Shown here: in pieces, positions 1-7,792 of the stretch
How the letters are laid out: each line of letters opens with the position of its first letter
Position numbering within the stretch: position 1 is the stretch's first letter
Notes under the pieces: generated by a model
What the model was told of the DNA's origin: nothing
Seen by the model: the letters and a program-made list of their open reading frames with translations, nothing else
Database searches by the model: none
Source of the DNA: Eggerthellaceae bacterium
GTDB taxonomy: Bacteria > Actinomycetota > Coriobacteriia > Coriobacteriales > Eggerthellaceae
Direction of reading: 5' to 3'
Length of the DNA: 36,608 nucleotides
Assembly: GCA_017440565.1 (NCBI GenBank)
Contig: JAFSHA010000127.1
Span: forward strand, 1-36,608
Program-made: the position numbers and the translations under genes

Positions 1-163
1 AAAGCGGCAAGGGTGGGTGCCACAGCCCCGCGCAGCGTCAAGGGGTCCGACCGCCGTCAGGCGGGCGGAACCTTCGCACGCGAGGGAAAGCAAGAAAGCG
101 GCAAGGGTGGGTGCCACAGCCCCGCGCAGCGTCAAGGGGTCCGACCGCCGTCAGGCGGGCGGA
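1..163. repeat. Two tandem copies of a 69-bp intergenic repeat with a palindromic core
   Basis: Bases 1-69 and 95-163 are identical, giving a 94-bp period with a 25-bp unrelated spacer. Each copy ends in a hairpin with an 11-bp stem and GTCA loop (arms 45-55/60-69 and 139-149/154-164). The stem has one mismatch; in the first copy the outermost pair is also lost. A related palindrome with the same CCGTCAGGC core lies between argG and argH near 28722-28755, so this looks like a dispersed REP-like intergenic element. The array may continue left of the window. Confidence 0.8.
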
Positions 164-190
164 CCCAAATAGGCCTCGCAGCGTCGAATC

Positions 191-218
191 GTTGCGGCGG
201 CCCCACGGCCGCCGCAAC
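191..218 (-). terminator. Hairpin just after leuS stop
   Basis: A perfect 12-bp stem (191-202 with 207-218) with a CCAC loop starts 5 bases past the leuS stop codon. There is no clear U-tract after it on the minus strand, so it may be a Rho-assisted terminator or a 3'-end stabiliser rather than a textbook intrinsic terminator. Confidence 0.55.
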
Positions 219-222
219 CAAA

Positions 223-2796
223 TTATTTTGCGACAATATTCACCAGACGGCCGGCAACGTAGACGACCTTCTTCACGTCCAGGCCCTCGACGGCCTTCTC
301 GACGGCGGCCAGGCCGCAGGCCTTGACCTCATCTTCGGGCGCATCGGCGGCCACGGTGATCTTGGCCTTCACCTTGCCGTTAACCTGCACCGCAAGCTCG
401 ATCTCGTCAGACTTCGCCTGCTCGGGATCGAACGTCGGCCAAGCCTGCTCATGCACGGAATCCTCATGACCCAGCACAGCCTGCCACAGCTCGTCGGCGA
501 AGTGCGGCGCGATAGGCGCCATGAGCTTCACCAGCGTATCGGCAACATCGGCGCAGATGGGGCCGCACAGCTCGCAGTTCGCGCGCTTCTCGGCCGGCGC
601 CTTGCGCAAGAACGCGCCCGCGGCGTTGGAAAGCTCCATGATGGCGGCAAGCGCCGTGTTGAAGTTGTTGCGCTCGATATCGGCCGTAGCCTTGCCCACC
701 ACGCGATGGCGCTCGCGATTCAAAAGCTTCGCCGCCGCCTGAACCTCGTCCTTGGTGGCACCCGGCTCAAACAGCGTGTCCTCGCCCGCCTTGCAAGCCA
801 GGTCGTTCACCTGACGCCACACGCGGTTCAGGAACTTGTACATACCGGCCAGGCCGTCTTCGTTCCACAGCTTCTCCTTGTCGGGAGGGCCCATGAACAG
901 CATGGCGGTACGCACGGCGTCGGCGCCGTACTCGGCGATCATCTCCTCGGGCGACACCACGTTGCCCTTGCTCTTGCTCATGACCTCGCCCTTGGCGTCA
1001 AGCACCATGCCCTGGCACAGCAGGTTGGTGAACGGCTCGTCGAAGTCGAGCATGCCGCAGTCGCGCAGCACCTTGGTGAAGAAGCGACTGTACAGCAGGT
1101 GCAGGATAGCGTGCTCGATACCGCCGATGTACTGATCGACCGGCATCCAGCGGTTGGCCTTGGCGGGGTCGAACGGCGCCTCGGCGTTGTGCGGGTCGGT
1201 ATAGCGCATGTAGTACCAGCTCGAGCACGTGAACGTGTCCATGGTGTCGGTCTCGCGACGCGCCGCAGCCCCGCACTTCGGGCACGTGCAGGCCGCGAAA
1301 CCCTCATGCGTAGCCAGCGTCTCGCCGGCAGCCAAGTCGATGTCCTCGGGCAGGAGCACCGGCAGGTCCTCTTCGGGAACGGGCACCACGCCGCACTCGG
1401 GGCAGTGGATGGCGGGAATGGGGTTGCCCCAGTAACGCTGGCGGCTGATCAGCCAGTCGCGCAGGCGGAACTCGACCTTGCGCGTGCCGCGGCCGGCGGC
1501 TTCGAGGTCGGCCACGATGGCAGCCTCGCCCTCGGAATGCTTACCGCCCATGAGGCCGGTGTACTTGCCGCTTTGCACCAGACGGCCCTCGGCCACCATG
1601 GCCTCTTCCCAGTCGACGCTGGTCACCACGCGGCCCTGTTCGTCCTTAAGCTGCTCGAACAGCGGGTCGTCCTCGCCCATGATGATGGGCACGATGGGAA
1701 GGTCGTACTTCTTGGCGAACTCAAAGTCGCGCTGGTCGCCGCAGGGAACAGCCATGACCGCACCGGTGCCGTAGTCGGCCACGATGTAGTCGGCCACCCA
1801 CACGGGCACCTTCTCGCCATTGATGGGATTGACCACGTAACGGCCCGTAAATGCGCCGTGCTTCTCCTTGCTGCCCTGTGCGCGCTCGACCGCGGTGATC
1901 TTCTTGGCGTCCTCGACGACCTTCATCACGGCCTCTTCGTATTCGGTCCCTTCCACCAGGCCCTTGAGGATGGTGCTCTCGGGCGCCAGCAGGAAGAAGC
2001 TGCAGCCGAACAACGTGTCGGCGCGCGTGGTGAACACGGTCAGAAGTTCGTCGGCGGAAGGCTCGGCCGGCACGTTGCCCTCGGCGTCGCACAGCGTAAA
2101 CGTAACCTCGGCGCCTTCGGAGCGGCCAATCCAGTTTGCCTGCTGCTGCTTCACGCGCTCGGGCCAGCCGTCAAGCTGATCGAGGTCATCCAGCAGCTCC
2201 TGAGCGTAGTCGGTGATTTTGAGGTACCACTGCGTGAGCGGGCGCTTCTCCACCTCGGAGTGGCAGCGCCAGCACTTACCTTCGATAACCTGCTCGTTTG
2301 CCAAAACGGTAGCGCAATCGGGGCACCAGTTGACAGGGCTGTTGCGGCGCTCGACCAGGCCGCGCTCCCAGAACTTCAGGAAGATCCACTGGCCCCAGTG
2401 GTAGTACTCGGGATCGCACGCCACGACGGTGCGGTCCCAGTCGTAGGAAAAGCCCATGCGCTTGAAGCTGGCCTTCTGGGTCTCGATGTTGGCGTAGGTC
2501 CACTTGGCCGGATGGCTGTTGCGCTTGATAGCGGCATTTTCGGCAGGCAGGCCGAAGGCGTCCCAGCCCATGGGGTGCAGGACGTCGAAGCCCTGCATAC
2601 GGGAGAAACGCGCCACCACGTCGCCGTAGGTATAGTTGCTCACGTGGCCCATGTGGATGTCGCCCGACGGATACGGGAACATCTCGAGCACGTACTTCTT
2701 GGGCTTGCCGGCGTCTTCGCGCACAGCGTCGATGCCGCTGGCGGCCCACTGCGCCTGCAGGCGCGGTTCTATCTCATGCGGGTTATAGGCTTTCAT
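223..2796 (-). CDS. leuS: Leucyl-tRNA synthetase
   Basis: Class Ia aminoacyl-tRNA synthetase that charges tRNA(Leu) with leucine in the cytoplasm; 857 residues, the usual bacterial LeuRS size. The HIGH signature appears as HMGH near residue 50 ([10 protein letters not shown]) and the KMSKS loop as VMSKSKGNV in the C-terminal half. Between them is the CP1 editing domain, with a T-rich stretch (FTTRADT) typical of LeuRS proofreading. Paired CxxC motifs (CPDC, CWRC; CPEC, CPKC) mark zinc-ribbon insertions. The ATG at 2796 was chosen because the protein then begins [11 protein letters not shown], as in the family, behind a GAGG ribosome-binding site. An upstream in-frame start at 2862 would overlap the promoter. 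It stands alone, divergent from the next gene. Function is secure. Confidence 0.97.
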   Translation of the reverse strand: MKAYNPHEIEPRLQAQWAASGIDAVREDAGKPKKYVLEMFPYPSGDIHMGHVSNYTYGDVVARFSRMQGFDVLHPMGWDAFGLPAENAAIKRNSHPAKWTYANIETQKASFKRMGFSYDWDRTVVACDPEYYHWGQWIFLKFWERGLVERRNSPVNWCPDCATVLANEQVIEGKCWRCHSEVEKRPLTQWYLKITDYAQELLDDLDQLDGWPERVKQQQANWIGRSEGAEVTFTLCDAEGNVPAEPSADELLTVFTTRADTLFGCSFFLLAPESTILKGLVEGTEYEEAVMKVVEDAKKITAVERAQGSKEKHGAFTGRYVVNPINGEKVPVWVADYIVADYGTGAVMAVPCGDQRDFEFAKKYDLPIVPIIMGEDDPLFEQLKDEQGRVVTSVDWEEAMVAEGRLVQSGKYTGLMGGKHSEGEAAIVADLEAAGRGTRKVEFRLRDWLISRQRYWGNPIPAIHCPECGVVPVPEEDLPVLLPEDIDLAAGETLATHEGFAACTCPKCGAAARRETDTMDTFTCSSWYYMRYTDPHNAEAPFDPAKANRWMPVDQYIGGIEHAILHLLYSRFFTKVLRDCGMLDFDEPFTNLLCQGMVLDAKGEVMSKSKGNVVSPEEMIAEYGADAVRTAMLFMGPPDKEKLWNEDGLAGMYKFLNRVWRQVNDLACKAGEDTLFEPGATKDEVQAAAKLLNRERHRVVGKATADIERNNFNTALAAIMELSNAAGAFLRKAPAEKRANCELCGPICADVADTLVKLMAPIAPHFADELWQAVLGHEDSVHEQAWPTFDPEQAKSDEIELAVQVNGKVKAKITVAADAPEDEVKACGLAAVEKAVEGLDVKKVVYVAGRLVNIVAK

Positions 2797-2865
2797 GTTG
2801 TCCTCACAAGTCGCAAGTTGCACAGCGCGCCCCATTTTCACCGACGCGCGTTTTCGTAACAAGGA

Positions 2866-2894
2866 ATTATAGCGCCGGCTGCGCCCGTTGAGAA
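2866..2894 (-). promoter_or_regulatory. Likely leuS promoter
   Basis: On the minus strand a consensus TATAAT (2866-2871) is preceded by TTCTCA (2889-2894) with a 17-bp spacer. The predicted transcript starts about 65 bases before the leuS ATG, too short a leader to hold a T-box. Confidence 0.6.
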
Positions 2895-2913
2895 ATTGTT
2901 TCCAAAGTCGGAC

Positions 2914-2942
2914 TTACCTTTTGGGTGCGAGGATGCTATAGT
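2914..2942 (+). promoter_or_regulatory. Candidate forward promoter of the LTA-synthase-like gene
   Basis: TTACCT (2914-2919), a 17-bp spacer and TATAGT (2937-2942) form a plausible sigma-70 promoter. Transcription would start near 2949, giving a leader of about 300 nt that contains several hairpins. Confidence 0.4.
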
Positions 2943-2955
2943 GGAGTCAGGCTGG

Positions 2956-2990
2956 GACGGCGGACGATTTATTCGTCCGCCGTCTTCGTT
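2956..2990 (+). terminator. Terminator-like hairpin at the very 5' end of the leader
   Basis: A perfect 12-bp stem (2956-2967 with 2973-2984) with a 5-nt loop is followed by TTCGTTTTC. It begins only a few bases after the predicted start site at about 2949. It would either terminate a roughly 40-nt transcript or serve as a 5' stabilising hairpin. Confidence 0.5.
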
Positions 2991-3083
2991 TTCCCTTGAC
3001 CCTCAAGCCGCCTTGACCTCGGCGGGCAAACTCCGCAAAGCGCTTGGCGCGCAAGGCAGGTTTGCCGCCTCATTGCCCCGACA

Positions 3084-3127
3084 CCCCAAACGTTCAGCGC
3101 CCTGCTTATCGTTTGTGGGGATTTTTC
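3084..3127 (+). terminator. Second T-tailed hairpin in the same leader
   Basis: CCCCAAACG (3084-3092) pairs with CGTTT-gt-GGGG (3110-3120), with a two-base bulge, followed by ATTTTTC. This is a weak intrinsic-terminator shape within the leader of the gene starting at 3247. Confidence 0.3.
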
Positions 3128-3181
3128 GCTCCTTCTGTGCGCCCGATATGACCGAGAGGCGAAGTTTCCGTGAAGGTAACC

Positions 3182-3232
3182 TCATCCTATCCAGTAGGGA
3201 TAGGATGATGAAGATCTCGTAGAGGATCTTCG
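3182..3232 (+). promoter_or_regulatory. Two back-to-back inverted repeats before the start codon
   Basis: An 11-bp perfect inverted repeat (3182-3192 with 3198-3208, 5-nt loop) is followed at once by a 7-bp hairpin built on GAAGATC/GATCTTC (about 3210-3231). Both end within about 15 bases of the start codon at 3247, so they could bind a repressor or control access to the ribosome-binding site. Neither has a U-tract. Confidence 0.45.
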
Positions 3233-3246
3233 CGCGCAGAGGAGAC

Positions 3247-5127
3247 ATGACCACAGCTTCGCAACATATTTCGCTTCGCTCGATTCGCGATTTCGCCCGG
3301 CAAACGCAAGAGCGCCTCGAGCCCCACCGCGTGGCCGTTCGCTTGGGCGCCACGTTCGCAGCCATCCTGCTCGGCTTCTTTTTGGTGGAATTCGCCTGGA
3401 ACCCGCAGCTGTTCGACATGCGCCCGTTCCACGTGGCTGCCAACCTGTTCTTCCTGGCGGTCGCCTATGCCATCATCTACTACCTCGGGCAGCGCACACG
3501 CGGCGCCCTCGTCGCGTTTCTGTTCCTGTGCCTGCTTCTGGGAACAGCCAACTATTATCTGGTGAAGTTCAAGGGCCAGCCCGTCGTTCCCGCCGATCTT
3601 CTGGCCTTCCCCACCGCCGCGGAGGTGGGCGGGGGCTACTCGTTTGCGCCCGACTGGCACGTCGTCGTGTGCGTCGTGCTGTTCGCGCTTGCCTGCTTTG
3701 CCGTCACGCTGCTGCCCAAGCACCCGCTCAACGTCGGCAACACCCTGGTCAGCACCTTCGCCTTCCTCGCCTCGATCAGCATGTTCGCGGGCTACCTGTC
3801 AATCAGCGACATCGCGGAAGACTTCGACTGCGAACCCGATTCGTGGAGCACGCAGGAATACTACGCCGACTACGGCGCGGCTTTGGGCTTCATGAAGCGC
3901 GTGCAGGATATCAATCCCGAGCGGCCGTCGGGTTACAGCACGACGGCCGCCGAGGAGGTACTCCTCGGCGCGCACGGCAAAGCCAACGAAGCCCTGCTCA
4001 GCGGCACCGCCAGCGCAAGCGAAACGAAACCCACCGTGCTCGTGGTCATGAACGAGACCTTCGCCGACCTTTCGCGCCTTCCCGGCGTAAGCGGCGACGA
4101 TGCCGAACTTGCGCATTTCAACGAGATAGCCGCCCAGTCCATCGTCAGCGGAACGGCCTACGCCTCATCGTTTGCGGGCGGCACCTGCAACAGCGAGTTC
4201 GAGATGCTGCTCGGCGCGAGCATGGCCTTCATGAGCGAGGACACCTACCCCTACCTGTTCAACGACCTGAGCAATGTCGAGAGCCTGGCCTCGACGCTTG
4301 CGGCCCAAGGCTACTCGACCGCCGCCGTGCATCCCGCCGAGGGGCGCAACTGGACGCGCGACAAGGTGTACGCCGACATGGGGTTTGACGCGTTTTACGA
4401 CATCGACCACTTCGAGGACGCGCCCACCCTGCGCGGATTCACCACCGACCGAGCCCTGTACGACTTCATGCTCGACCTCGCTCAAGCCGAAAGCGGCCCC
4501 AGCTTCATCTTCGGCATCACCATGCAAAACCACAGCGGCTACACCGTGGCCGATCTGTTTGAAGAACCGGACTGCGACGTGCGCATTCGGGGGACGAAGT
4601 ACGTGGAAGCCGACGAGTACGCCACGCTCCTGCAGCACTCCGACGAAGATCTGGCCTACCTCATAAGCCGCCTCGAAGAACTGGACGAACCGGTGATCCT
4701 CTTGTTCTTCGGCGACCACCAGGCTTACTTAAGCGAGGTCCCCAAGCAAGACTTGTACGGGTGGGACCCCTACGAGGCCACGCTCGAGCAAATGCAGCAG
4801 CGCCAGGAAGTCCCCTACCTCATATGGGCCAACTACGAAACCGGCGCGGAGTGCAGCCAAACCGAGGCCACGAGCCTGAACTACCTGGGCATCCAGCTGC
4901 TCCAAACGGCGAACCTGCCTTTGAGCAGCTATCAGTCAGCCGTAGCCGACCTGCGCAAAACGCTGCCCGCCGTAAACGCGAAAGGCTACCTGGCGCAAGA
5001 CGGCACGTGGTACGGACATGAAGAGGGCCCCGACGAAGCCGTCCGGGCCCTGAAAACCTACGAGCTTATTCAGTTCGCCAACCTGTTCGACAAGCACATC
5101 GCGCGCGATGCTTTCATCGAAGGCTAG
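3247..5127 (+). CDS. LTA-synthase-family membrane phosphoglycerol transferase (sulfatase fold)
   Basis: 626 residues. Five hydrophobic segments (about 33-50, 62-80, 86-105, 138-156, 166-186) anchor an extracellular alkaline-phosphatase/sulfatase-like domain. Residues corresponding to the LtaS active site are visible: E270 (MNETF), the nucleophile T313 in GGTCNSEFE, W369, H429 in MQNHSGY, and D490-H491 in FFGDHQ. The family transfers glycerol-phosphate from phosphatidylglycerol to a glycolipid, polymer or glycan at the outer membrane face. The acceptor cannot be read here, since classical lipoteichoic acid is not a given in Coriobacteriia. The start has a GAGGAGA ribosome-binding site. It faces the zinc-ribbon gene at its 3' end. 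The family call is firm; the exact product is not. Confidence 0.85.
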   Translation: MTTASQHISLRSIRDFARQTQERLEPHRVAVRLGATFAAILLGFFLVEFAWNPQLFDMRPFHVAANLFFLAVAYAIIYYLGQRTRGALVAFLFLCLLLGTANYYLVKFKGQPVVPADLLAFPTAAEVGGGYSFAPDWHVVVCVVLFALACFAVTLLPKHPLNVGNTLVSTFAFLASISMFAGYLSISDIAEDFDCEPDSWSTQEYYADYGAALGFMKRVQDINPERPSGYSTTAAEEVLLGAHGKANEALLSGTASASETKPTVLVVMNETFADLSRLPGVSGDDAELAHFNEIAAQSIVSGTAYASSFAGGTCNSEFEMLLGASMAFMSEDTYPYLFNDLSNVESLASTLAAQGYSTAAVHPAEGRNWTRDKVYADMGFDAFYDIDHFEDAPTLRGFTTDRALYDFMLDLAQAESGPSFIFGITMQNHSGYTVADLFEEPDCDVRIRGTKYVEADEYATLLQHSDEDLAYLISRLEELDEPVILLFFGDHQAYLSEVPKQDLYGWDPYEATLEQMQQRQEVPYLIWANYETGAECSQTEATSLNYLGIQLLQTANLPLSSYQSAVADLRKTLPAVNAKGYLAQDGTWYGHEEGPDEAVRALKTYELIQFANLFDKHIARDAFIEG

Positions 5128-5162
5128 GCGGCCAAGGCGAAAAGGCGCGGCCCTTCGCGGCA
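5128..5162. terminator. Possible bidirectional terminator between convergent genes
   Basis: The 39-bp gap between two converging genes is almost filled by an imperfect hairpin (GCGAA...TTCGC with an AGG/CC continuation). It could serve both sides. No strong T-tract is present. Confidence 0.3.
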
Positions 5163-5166
5163 CGCC

Positions 5167-5730
5167 CTACTGCCATGCAGGCTGCTGAGGCTGTGCCGGC
5201 TGCTCGGGCTCGACGGGCTGCTGCGCAACAGGTGCCGCATCGTCGAAGCGCGTGCCGCACTGCATGCAGAACTGGCTGGGCACGTCGGGAACGAAACCGC
5301 AGTTCGGACACACCTTCTCATCGGGCGATATGGCAGGCTCGGGCTCGGGTTCGGGGGCTCGCGTACCGCACGAGGGGCAGAACTTGTACATCCCGGAAAC
5401 CTGGGCTCCGCACGAAGGGCAGGAACGCGTGGCCGCAGCCGCTGCACGAGCAGCCGCGCCCTCGGCCTCGATGCCCGCGATGCGGTCCTCTATCTCGGAT
5501 TTCTTCGCGAGGCATTCCTCGACCTCGGACAGAACCTCCTCGCGCCCGGCGCGAAACGCCGTGTCGGTGCCCATCGTCGCGAACACCTGCTCGCCCAGCT
5601 TGGCGTAGGCCTGCTCAAGCTGCCTATTCGCGTCGGCCAGCTCGACCTTCAGCGAAATGGTCTTGCCGCCGCGCTCGGCGCTTGCCACGCCACGGTTAAT
5701 GAAACTTTGCGCAGTATCGAAAATACCCAT
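5167..5730 (-). CDS. Coiled-coil protein with two C-terminal zinc ribbons
   Basis: 187 residues starting MGIFDTAQSF; the upstream in-frame Met is rejected because it lacks a ribosome-binding site and family-like sequence. Residues about 25-110 are charged and Ala/Glu-rich with heptad character, probably a coiled coil. Two zinc-ribbon pairs follow: CPSCG...FCPSCG and CPNCG...FCMQCG, separated by a Glu-Pro linker. The tail is Pro/Gln-rich. No catalytic motif is visible. Proteins of this DZANK-like layout are usually annotated as hypothetical zinc-ribbon proteins and may be scaffolds. The function is unknown. Confidence 0.8.
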   Translation of the reverse strand: MGIFDTAQSFINRGVASAERGGKTISLKVELADANRQLEQAYAKLGEQVFATMGTDTAFRAGREEVLSEVEECLAKKSEIEDRIAGIEAEGAAARAAAAATRSCPSCGAQVSGMYKFCPSCGTRAPEPEPEPAISPDEKVCPNCGFVPDVPSQFCMQCGTRFDDAAPVAQQPVEPEQPAQPQQPAWQ

Positions 5731-5992
5731 GATCAGCCCTTTCGACGAAACCAACAGGCGGGGCGCGCGGCACTCGACCACGCGAGGCCCCCTTTCTTTT
5801 CTCAGGGTAAACTCTAGCGGATTCGGACGCGCTTTTTTGCAAACAAGGCGTAATATCGCAGAAAAACCCGAAGAAGCAGGGCGGGGGCGAGGTGAAACCC
5901 AGGCCGCATCGGAACGGGGCCCGCGGAACCCATGAGCCTCGCAGGCAAGGCGGGCGCGGCGCTTTGGCGGCTCGCGTCAGGCGATTCGGGTG

Positions 5993-6727
5993 CTACGAGC
6001 GCTCCTTCAGGTACGCCACGAAGGCAGCGCGCGCCGCCTTACTGCGCTTTTGGCTGATGGGAATGGTGGCGCCCGAGGCCATCTCCACCTTGTCGCTTCG
6101 CATCTCGACTATCTTGTCCATGTTCACCAGGAAACTCTTATGGCACTGGATGAAGCTGTCCGGAAGCTCTGCGGCCAGCCCCGAAAGCGACTCGTACGCC
6201 TCGATGAGCTCGCCGTTGACGAAAATGCGCACCTTGCGCCGATCGCTTTCGATGTACTCGATGTCGGCCGGAAGCACGCGCATGATGCGTCCGTTTGCCC
6301 TCACGCCGAAAGGCCGCGCGGCACGTGAGCGCAGATTATCAACGGCCCTTAGCAGCGCCTCCTCGAATTCTTCGGAATGAACGGGCCTAAGCAGGCAATA
6401 CACATGATCGGTGCGATAAACGCGCGTGAAGTGCTCCGACTGGTCGGCGAGGTAGATGATCTGAATCCCCGCGTACTCAGAAAGCAGGTACCGCGCAGCC
6501 TCGATGCCATCGTTTTGGGAGGCGGGAACGCCGTCAACCTGGAAGGCGATGTCGACGAACGCGATCTGGGGCGCGAACCCCCGCGCAAGCAGCTTACGGG
6601 CATCGTCTGCGTTCGCACACGATGCAACTTCAAACGCAACGGAAACGCGCGAACGGCGCACCAAGTCCTCGATAAGCTGCGTCTGTTCGGGATCGTCGTC
6701 GACGATCAGCACCCTGTATTCGTTCAT
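5993..6727 (-). CDS. LytTR-family response regulator with an atypical receiver
   Basis: 244 residues. The N-terminal receiver domain (about 4-125) has the acidic trio D10-D11-D12 and the phospho-acceptor D59 (FVDIAF). A C-terminal LytTR DNA-binding domain (about 145-243) includes IEYIESDRRKVRIF and FIQCHKSFLVNMDKI. The usual receiver Lys-Pro pair is Arg114-Pro115 (LLRPV), and the switch Thr/Ser region reads IYLAD, so phosphorylation signalling may be altered. No kinase gene is adjacent, making it an orphan. LytTR regulators bind paired direct repeats to control cell-surface, bacteriocin or virulence genes. Its targets cannot be read here. Confidence 0.9.
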   Translation of the reverse strand: MNEYRVLIVDDDPEQTQLIEDLVRRSRVSVAFEVASCANADDARKLLARGFAPQIAFVDIAFQVDGVPASQNDGIEAARYLLSEYAGIQIIYLADQSEHFTRVYRTDHVYCLLRPVHSEEFEEALLRAVDNLRSRAARPFGVRANGRIMRVLPADIEYIESDRRKVRIFVNGELIEAYESLSGLAAELPDSFIQCHKSFLVNMDKIVEMRSDKVEMASGATIPISQKRSKAARAAFVAYLKERS

Positions 6728-7081
6728 GCCCCCAGCCTTCCACCCACTCGAAGGGATTTGGTCACATGCGATTCATTGTATCGAATAATCATTTTTTCGC
6801 TGCGAAAGCAGCCTTTGATGTAACAACTGACGTTTTCTTTGCTATTTTTGACGCCCGTTTCGCCGCTTGCGGCCCCAAAATGCGCCTTCCCAAACATCTG
6901 ATCAGCGGAAAGAGGCCAGCCTTACTCCGTCCCGATCTCCTCCCCTTCGCGCCTTTTTCTCCTCCCCTTCGCGCGTCCGCCAACCTTCGAAAGCAAGCAC
7001 CGCCCCTCCGCCCAACCCCGCCTGGCGCAAAATGCGGGTATCATAAGAGCAAAGCCCACACACGAACGCAAACGAGGATCC
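6728..7081. other. 354-bp divergent intergenic region (LytTR regulator / engB)
   Basis: On the minus strand TACAAT (6775-6780) is a likely -10 for the regulator. A small GCTGC-GAAA-GCAGC hairpin lies near 6798. A 17-bp direct repeat with a 22-bp period (6936-6952 and 6958-6974) sits mid-region. TATCAT (7039-7044) is a possible -10 for engB, but no good -35 is seen. No convincing ORF is present. Confidence 0.4.
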
Positions 7082-7672
7082 ATGAACTTCCACCTTGCCA
7101 GCTTCAAGGCCGCCTACGGCACCTCCTCTCAGCTGCCCCCCTCCACTGGCCCCGAGATCTCCTTCGCGGGCCGTTCGAACGTTGGCAAGTCATCGCTGCT
7201 CAACAAGCTCATGTACCGCAAGGGGTTGGCGAAAGTCTCCCAAACGCCCGGAAAGACCGCAACCATCAACTTCTACGATGTGGACGGGCATGATTTCGTT
7301 GACCTGCCCGGCTACGGCTACGCCAAAGTCGCGAAATCGGAAAAGGGCCGTTGGTCCGAGCTCATCGAGGGCTATTTCAATCAGGATCGCAATTTCGCGC
7401 TCGTCGTTTCGCTCATCGACATTCGCCATGATCCCAGCGCGCTTGACCTGCACATGGTGAACTTCCTGCTTGAAGCCGACCTGCCGTTTGCCATCGCGCT
7501 CACCAAGGCCGACAAGCTCTCCAAGCAGCAAATCAACAAGCAGCGCGCTGCCATTCGCAAGGCCCTGGCCCTTCCGCGTGACCGAGAGATCCCCATTGTG
7601 GTCACTTCGTCGGAAAGCGGCGCAGGCGTCGACGAGTTGCGCACCCTCATATCACGCGCCCTGGCCGAGTAG
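7082..7672 (+). CDS. engB: Ribosome biogenesis GTP-binding protein EngB/YsxC
   Basis: 196-residue TRAFAC-class GTPase needed for late assembly of the 50S ribosomal subunit. The G1 P-loop is GRSNVGKSS (30-38), the G2 Thr lies in the TPGKT segment, G3 is DLPGYGY (74-80), and G4 is TKAD (141-144). A G5-like Ser follows in VVTSSESGAG (SSESG). Size and motif spacing match the family, also called YihA/YsxC. The ATG has a GAGGATCC leader. It is monocistronic as far as can be seen. No oddity was noted. Confidence 0.96.
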   Translation: MNFHLASFKAAYGTSSQLPPSTGPEISFAGRSNVGKSSLLNKLMYRKGLAKVSQTPGKTATINFYDVDGHDFVDLPGYGYAKVAKSEKGRWSELIEGYFNQDRNFALVVSLIDIRHDPSALDLHMVNFLLEADLPFAIALTKADKLSKQQINKQRAAIRKALALPRDREIPIVVTSSESGAGVDELRTLISRALAE

Positions 7673-7747
7673 AAAGCGCACCGCTTCCGCTCGTCCCCTG
7701 CTGTTTGAAAAAATCAAATCGTGCACGTCACCGTAACACGATAAGCC

Positions 7748-7753
7748 TATACT
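7748..7753 (+). promoter_or_regulatory. -10 box for the PurF-like gene
   Basis: TATACT lies about 40 bases before the GTG start, with transcription expected near 7760. No good -35 is visible at 16-18 bp, so an activator or an extended element may be involved. Confidence 0.4.
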
Positions 7754-7792
7754 TTCGAACGTAAGCTTGCTTGAGTGCAATCGGAGGTTATC

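Noticed and set aside
13-2859. Very long open frame on the plus strand opposite leuS
   Set aside because: It is the antisense shadow of a clear leucyl-tRNA synthetase. High GC leaves few stops, and the translation is rich in His, Gly and Arg without any motif.
2797-2862. Upstream start for leuS at 2862
   Set aside because: It would place the start next to the -10 region and add residues not found in LeuRS. The ATG at 2796 has the ribosome-binding site.
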